This document shows positions 59,416 to 64,000 of a stretch of DNA of 64,000 nucleotides, piece after piece. Source of the stretch: Phymorhynchus buccinoides. Taxonomy: Eukaryota > Mollusca > Gastropoda > Neogastropoda > Raphitomidae. A model generated the notes under the pieces. It made no database searches. It was given only the letters and a program-made list of their open reading frames with translations, and was not told the origin of the DNA. Position numbers and translations under genes: made by a program. Where the stretch lies: positions 18,479,540 to 18,543,539 of the forward strand of contig CM065690.1 of NCBI GenBank assembly GCA_017654935.2. The letters run 5' to 3'. How positions within the stretch are numbered: the stretch's first letter is position 1; the number at the start of each line of letters is the position of its first letter.

Positions 59416-62400
59416 ACACACGCACCACAAAACACAGCACAAACCTCTTAAATCAATCTTCCCTCACGTGCACACAACGATAGACAACTGATCAAATATT
59501 TAGGGCGCAGCAGGAAAAAGATGGGTTTTAAGAGAGGTTTTGAATGAGGAGACTGAGTTGGAGTGTCGGAGAGGAGAAGGCAGAGAATTCCACAGAGATG
59601 GTGCTTGACAAGAAAAAGAACGTTGGCCAGCAGATTTGAGACGGATGGAGGGAATGGAAAGGAGACGAGAATCAGAAGACGAACGTAGTTGGCGAGCTGG
59701 GACATAGAGATGAAGAAGATCAGAGAGATACAGGGGAGCTTGATCATTCAGTGACTTGAAGGCAAGGAGGAGAATTTTGTAGTCAATACGTGATTGAACT
59801 GGGAGCCAATGTAGGGAACGAAGAACCGGAGTGATGTGATCGTACCTAGGGGAGCGAGAAATGAGACGAGCAGCATTATTCTGGACCCGTTGGAGCTTAG
59901 AGATGAGAATTGATGGACAGCCAGCAAGAAGTGAGTTACAGTAGTCAAGGCGAGACAGGACAAAAGCACATACTAGAGTCTTCAGGGCATCCTGAGAGAG
60001 GAAACGGCGGATGGAACTAATTCTTCGAAGTTCTAGATAGCAAGCCTTGCAAACATTGGAAACATGCTGTTTGAAAGAAAGGGTTTGGTCCAAAGTAACA
60101 CCTAGATTGCGGACGGATGCCGATAGCTTGATCTCAGTGCCATCAATGTCGACAGAACCTGGGAGAACCTGAGTTTTAATTGTGTGGTTAGAGGCTACAA
60201 GAATCATCTCTGTCTTATCAGCATTCAGTTGCAGTTTGTTGTAAAACATCCATGTTTTAACAGCAGAGATGCACAACTTAGAAGAAGAAATCATTTGATC
60301 TAATTGACTCAGGTGGGCAGAAATGTACAGTTGATTGTCATCAAAAAAGCTATGATGTAGAATAGAATGCTGGTTGATGATGGCGGAGAGAGGTTGGGTA
60401 TAAAGAACAAAAAGGATAGGGCCTAAGACTGAACCTTGGGGCACACCGAACTGAAGACCTTTTGGAAGAGATGGAGAACCATTGACAACAACTTTCTGTG
60501 TGCGATCAGAGAGGTAGGAAGAAAACCAGGAAAGAACAGCCCCAGATAGACCAAAGGAGGTGTGAAGTCTAGAAATGAGGATGGAGTGGTCGATAGTGTC
60601 AAACGCTGCAGAAAGATCAAGGAGAGAGAGAAGAGAAACCTTGTTTTCATCCAAGGCAGTGAGCAGGTCGTTCGTTATCTTTATGAGGGCTGTCTCAGTA
60701 CTGTGACCTGCTCGATAAGCAGACTGGTTTGGATAGTAGAGATCATTTACCTGAAGATGGTCAGACAGCTGTTTAAGAACCACCTTTTCCGTAAGCTTAG
60801 AAAGGAATGAAAGATTAGAGACAGGCCGATAGTTCTTTAGATTTTCAGGATCAAGACTAGGCTTCTTTAAGAGAGGTTTGACAACTGCAGATTTGAAATG
60901 AGTTGGAAAGCGGCCTGAACATAGAGATTCATTGATGATGGATGTAAAGTAAGGAAGGAGATCATCAAGACACTGGGAGAAGAGAGATGAAGGTAGAGGG
61001 TCTAGTTCACAGGTTTTAGTCTGAGTTCGGGTCAAAATCTTCTTAACCTCATCAGTGGAAACAGAACGGAACTCAGACCACATACTGCCAGAAAAGGAGG
61101 GATCAGGGACAGAGTCAGTTGATGGTGGAGCAGATTGAGAATCAAGATTGTGGCGGATGGTGGCTATCTTGCTGTGAAAGAAATCAGAGAAACGTTGAGG
61201 GAGTTCAGACACAGGGATAGAAGAAGGTAGAGGTGTGGACTTTGGTTTACCAAGGAGGGAGTTGGCTAAACTAAACAATTGACGTGAAGTGGTACAAGCG
61301 AGAATTTGGGCATTCAAACAAGAGCATTTGGCCTTATCTATAATGTCAGACACAATTTTGTTCATGGCTCGAAAAATCTGTTTGTGAATTTCAAGTCCAG
61401 TCTTAACCCACTGGCGCTCTGCACGGCGGCGTTCTTGTTTACCCTGAGTCACCTCAGGTGCCACAGAAGCATACCACGGTGATGGAGGCCTACTGGAGAT
61501 CTTGCGACGGATGACAGGGGCATGGAGGTCGAGTAGACTGGTCAGGTGGTGGTGGAGCTGGTCGGCAGAAGGCTGTAGAGATGAGTCAAGTCTGGCCCTG
61601 AGGTCAGACATGAAGGCAGTGATGTCGATGGAGGAGATTTTCCTGGTCTCAGCATACACAGGAGGGCATGAAGGGCGGAATAAACGGAGGCAGGAAAGAA
61701 CACAGAGATGGTCAGAAAAGTCCAGGAAGGAGTCAGGAGCAGTAGACCGCAGGACATCTTCGTCGTCACGCCTGACGATAACCAGGTCAAGGGTGTGACC
61801 TTTCTGGTGGGTGGGGAAGGTCACAGCCTGGTGCAGGTCGAAGTCATCCAGCAGTGCGGTGAAGCGGAGGGTGAGGGGGTCAGTGGAAACATCAACATGA
61901 ATGTTGAAGTCGCCCATGATGATTGGAACACCGCTGATAGTGTTGCAGTGCTCCAGCAAAGAGGGAAACTCGTCGAGGAAGAGGGAGTCCGAAAGTTTGT
62001 TTTTCTTGTTGGGAGGGGGGCGGTAGAGGCAGAAAAGCTGTAGGCAGTGCTGACGGAGAGTAACGGAGAGCTGGGCCAGTTCAAAGGAGGAGTGTGGAAT
62101 GGGGAAGAGGGAGGTAGAGGTGAGATGGAGGCACAGTTTTTCACGCACGACAAAGGCAATGCCTCCGCCACGTGAAGAGCGAGGATAGGAGATGGTTTTG
62201 TAGCCAGGGGGAGAGAGATCAGCGCATTTAGCTTCATCACCCGAAGGCAGAAGCCAGGATTCAGTGATGCAGAAAATATCAACATCGTTCTCTACAATGA
62301 AATAATTAATAGAAGAACGTTTCTGTGGGACGCCAACGGAACGGGGGTTAAACTGGGCAACAATAAAATTAGCATCTTTTGTAGGCGAAGCAACGGGAAC

Positions 62401-62990
62401 AGTAAGTAAGTTAGAAATACTCATCCGTTTGGTAGGTGAAGGGGGAGGGCGAGGAATTGAGCAGACGACAGAAATCTTCCGTTGCTTCCTTTTTCCTCCT
62501 CTGCAGCCTCGCGTGCGTGGAAGATTAATCCCTATACACAGATGACGTAGCGTGGCAACAAGGGCAGAGTCAGGGGTCGAAGGTTGTACAGCCAGTAACG
62601 CATTGCGGCTGTACTGCAGTGGGGGAGAGGGGAGCTGGCAGAGTGGTGGCGCACGCACGGGTGTTGCGTGCTTGTAGTGGTCAGGCAGAGGGAAGGAAGA
62701 GGGAGACTGAAGAAAAAGGATGGTAGGCAATTTAGGCATGGCGTTGTTTGGCCGGTGCTGGAAACATGGCTGGCTTGGAGAATCCAACAAGCCAACCAGT
62801 CTCGTCAAGAAAATAAACCAAATTACTCTCATGTCCGGAGGCAGAGAGGCACAGAAAACAGCCCCAAATAATGTGCAGTTCATCACGAACACACAGACAC
62901 AAAACAACAACTCAAGCACTACTGGAAACACACCAACAAAAGAATAATGACGAGAGTAAATGATTCAGCCGGCTAGGCGAAAAACTCCCG
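59057..62990 (-). mobile_element. full-length CR1/L2-type LINE (right arm)
   Basis: Mirror of 33952-37884, with its (AAT)n tail near 59057-59075 and CA-rich 3' UTR at 59220-59425. It ends at the satellite near 62990. Confidence 0.92.
59500..62931 (-). CDS. LINE endonuclease/reverse transcriptase (right arm)
   Basis: Also 1143 codons and intact, with the same endonuclease and RT motifs as 34013-37444 and the same FFDDNQLY in place of the usual YADD-type motif. It differs from the left copy at only a few residues. If the two arms are alleles this is the same locus counted twice. If they are a real duplication, both copies have kept the frame open. Confidence 0.93.
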   Translation of the reverse strand: MFPVVLELLFCVCVFVMNCTLFGAVFCASLPPDMRVIWFIFLTRLVGLLDSPSQPCFQHRPNNAMPKLPTILFLQSPSSFPLPDHYKHATPVRAPPLCQLPSPPLQYSRNALLAVQPSTPDSALVATLRHLCIGINLPRTRGCRGGKRKQRKISVVCSIPRPPPSPTKRMSISNLLTVPVASPTKDANFIVAQFNPRSVGVPQKRSSINYFIVENDVDIFCITESWLLPSGDEAKCADLSPPGYKTISYPRSSRGGGIAFVVREKLCLHLTSTSLFPIPHSSFELAQLSVTLRQHCLQLFCLYRPPPNKKNKLSDSLFLDEFPSLLEHCNTISGVPIIMGDFNIHVDVSTDPLTLRFTALLDDFDLHQAVTFPTHQKGHTLDLVIVRRDDEDVLRSTAPDSFLDFSDHLCVLSCLRLFRPSCPPVYAETRKISSIDITAFMSDLRARLDSSLQPSADQLHHHLTSLLDLHAPVIRRKISSRPPSPWYASVAPEVTQGKQERRRAERQWVKTGLEIHKQIFRAMNKIVSDIIDKAKCSCLNAQILACTTSRQLFSLANSLLGKPKSTPLPSSIPVSELPQRFSDFFHSKIATIRHNLDSQSAPPSTDSVPDPSFSGSMWSEFRSVSTDEVKKILTRTQTKTCELDPLPSSLFSQCLDDLLPYFTSIINESLCSGRFPTHFKSAVVKPLLKKPSLDPENLKNYRPVSNLSFLSKLTEKVVLKQLSDHLQVNDLYYPNQSAYRAGHSTETALIKITNDLLTALDENKVSLLSLLDLSAAFDTIDHSILISRLHTSFGLSGAVLSWFSSYLSDRTQKVVVNGSPSLPKGLQFGVPQGSVLGPILFVLYTQPLSAIINQHSILHHSFFDDNQLYISAHLSQLDQMISSSKLCISAVKTWMFYNKLQLNADKTEMILVASNHTIKTQVLPGSVDIDGTEIKLSASVRNLGVTLDQTLSFKQHVSNVCKACYLELRRISSIRRFLSQDALKTLVCAFVLSRLDYCNSLLAGCPSILISKLQRVQNNAARLISRSPRYDHITPVLRSLHWLPVQSRIDYKILLLAFKSLNDQAPLYLSDLLHLYVPARQLRSSSDSRLLSIPSIRLKSAGQRSFSCQAPSLWNSLPSPLRHSNSVSSFKTSLKTHLFPAAP

Positions 62991-63560
62991 CTTAAAGATA
63001 ATGATCTTACCGTGGTGTGTCCCCTTAACCTTTGTCAGTGTCTGTAGATACAAGAAGATAATAAGATAATGATCAATGACAGACTTACCGTGGTGTGTCC
63101 CCTTAACTTTTGTCAATGTCTGTAGATACAAGAAGATAATAAGATAATGATCAATGACAGACTTACCGTGGTGTGTCCCCTTAACTTTTGTCAATGTCTG
63201 TAGATACAAGAAGATAATAAGATAATGATCAATGACAGACTTACCGTGGTGTGTCCCCTTAACTTTTGTCAATGTCTGTAGATACAAGAAGATAATAAGA
63301 TAATGATCAATGACAATGAGACTTACCGTGGTGTGTCCCCTTAACTTTTGTCAATGTCTGTAGATATAAGAAGATAATAAGATAATGATCAATGACAGAC
63401 TTACCGTGGTGTGTCCCCTTAACTTTTGTCAGTGTCTGTAGATACAAGAAGATAATAAGATAATGATCAATGACAGACTTACCGTGGTGTGTCCCCTTAA
63501 CTTTTGTCAGTGTCTGTAGATACCAAAAAATAATAAGATAATGATCAATGACTGACTTAC
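62990..63560 (-). repeat. 78-bp satellite, right arm (about 7 units)
   Basis: Same unit as 32577-33950, read on the minus strand. One unit carries a small extra block (GACAATGAGAC, near 63310) that breaks the long frame. The remaining 63560-64000 matches 32641-33062 and holds no gene. Confidence 0.93.
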
Positions 63561-64000
63561 TGTGGTGTGTCCCCATAACTCATTCAAGTCGTTCCGGCCG
63601 TATATGTCCGGAATTAATAGATAACTGTCAGTTTGATGCATTTGCTTCAAGGGAAGTAAATCTGTGTGCACACCATACCTTGGTCACTTCTAAACTCGCT
63701 TCGCTTCCTCAGACCACAATTTTGTCTCTAAGTCTAAATTTACTTTTGTAGTGGTTTGTTGTGGGGAAACCAATCGGTGTTGAGAGTTTTTCTATATAAA
63801 GTCTATATATGAAAAAAAAGTCTGATCTACCACTTCCCTATGTCTAAACCTGAAGTAAAACCCCATAATCTTCCTTCATTTCTCCATTTTGTTTTTGTAC
63901 GCTTTGTTTGTGTGAATGGCTGGAGTGATTTGTGAGGTTTTTTTTAATAATTCAAAATCGTTGCGATGCGAATGAGTTAATTTTCGTAGATATAAGAAAA

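Larger units (their letters stand above)
54237..64000. repeat. right arm of the inverted pair
   Basis: Inverted match of 32641-42660, running to the end of the window. It has about 7 satellite units against 11, a few amino-acid-changing differences in the LINE (for example Ile to Leu near residue 75, Pro to Ser near 347) and a 23-bp extra block near 57965. Confidence 0.95.

Overview
This window is metazoan nuclear DNA. Short exons with GT/AG splice sites lie in repeat-rich introns. The repeats include tRNA-derived SINEs, a CR1/L2-type LINE, DIRS elements, a Polinton and many small terminal-inverted-repeat (TIR) elements. The mixture fits a lophotrochozoan, probably a marine mollusc, but nothing seen here fixes the species.

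The host gene is a membrane-metalloprotease gene of the ADAM10 (kuzbanian) type. On the minus strand its exons run from the first half of the protease domain (40.46-40.31 and 39.17-38.99 kb), through the zinc site (28.77-28.61 and 27.18-27.05 kb), to the disintegrin and cysteine-rich exons (22.33-22.26, 21.60-21.45, 4.46-4.37, 3.70-3.60 and 1.84-1.73 kb), with a doubtful exon at 0.46-0.33 kb. On the plus strand a furin-site exon (45.75-45.95 kb) and second copies of the first two protease exons (56.45-56.59 and 57.73-57.91 kb) run the other way and leave the window.

The two gene copies lie in a nearly identical inverted pair of arms (32641-42660 and 54237-64000), on either side of a gap of exactly 500 N (45009-45508). 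The arms share every transposon insertion but differ in tandem-repeat copy number and in scattered substitutions. The simplest reading is that two alleles were scaffolded head to head. A real young inverted duplication is the alternative.

The main mobile element is a 14,574-bp Polinton/Maverick (5852-20425) in the intron between the disintegrin exon and the next cysteine-rich exon. It has TIRs of about 350 bp, a TGGGG target duplication and fourteen open genes. These include protein-primed DNA polymerase B, a retroviral-type integrase, a packaging ATPase, a double-jelly-roll major capsid protein, a probable minor capsid protein and several membrane or coiled-coil proteins. No adenain-type protease was recognised. 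Nothing is visibly broken, so it looks recently mobile.

The centre (42.66-54.2 kb) holds two defective DIRS-type tyrosine-recombinase retrotransposons. One is on the minus strand and runs into the gap. The other (48.1-53.4 kb) lacks the reverse-transcriptase catalytic core and the recombinase catalytic half. Around them are THAP-type deletion derivatives, a pogo-like TIR element and a U2 snRNA-derived fragment. The arms carry a full-length LINE inserted in a 78-bp satellite whose unit looks like a mini-exon plus mini-intron, two CAG-ended elements with 6-bp target duplications, SINEs, and a MITE with telomere-like repeats at its core.
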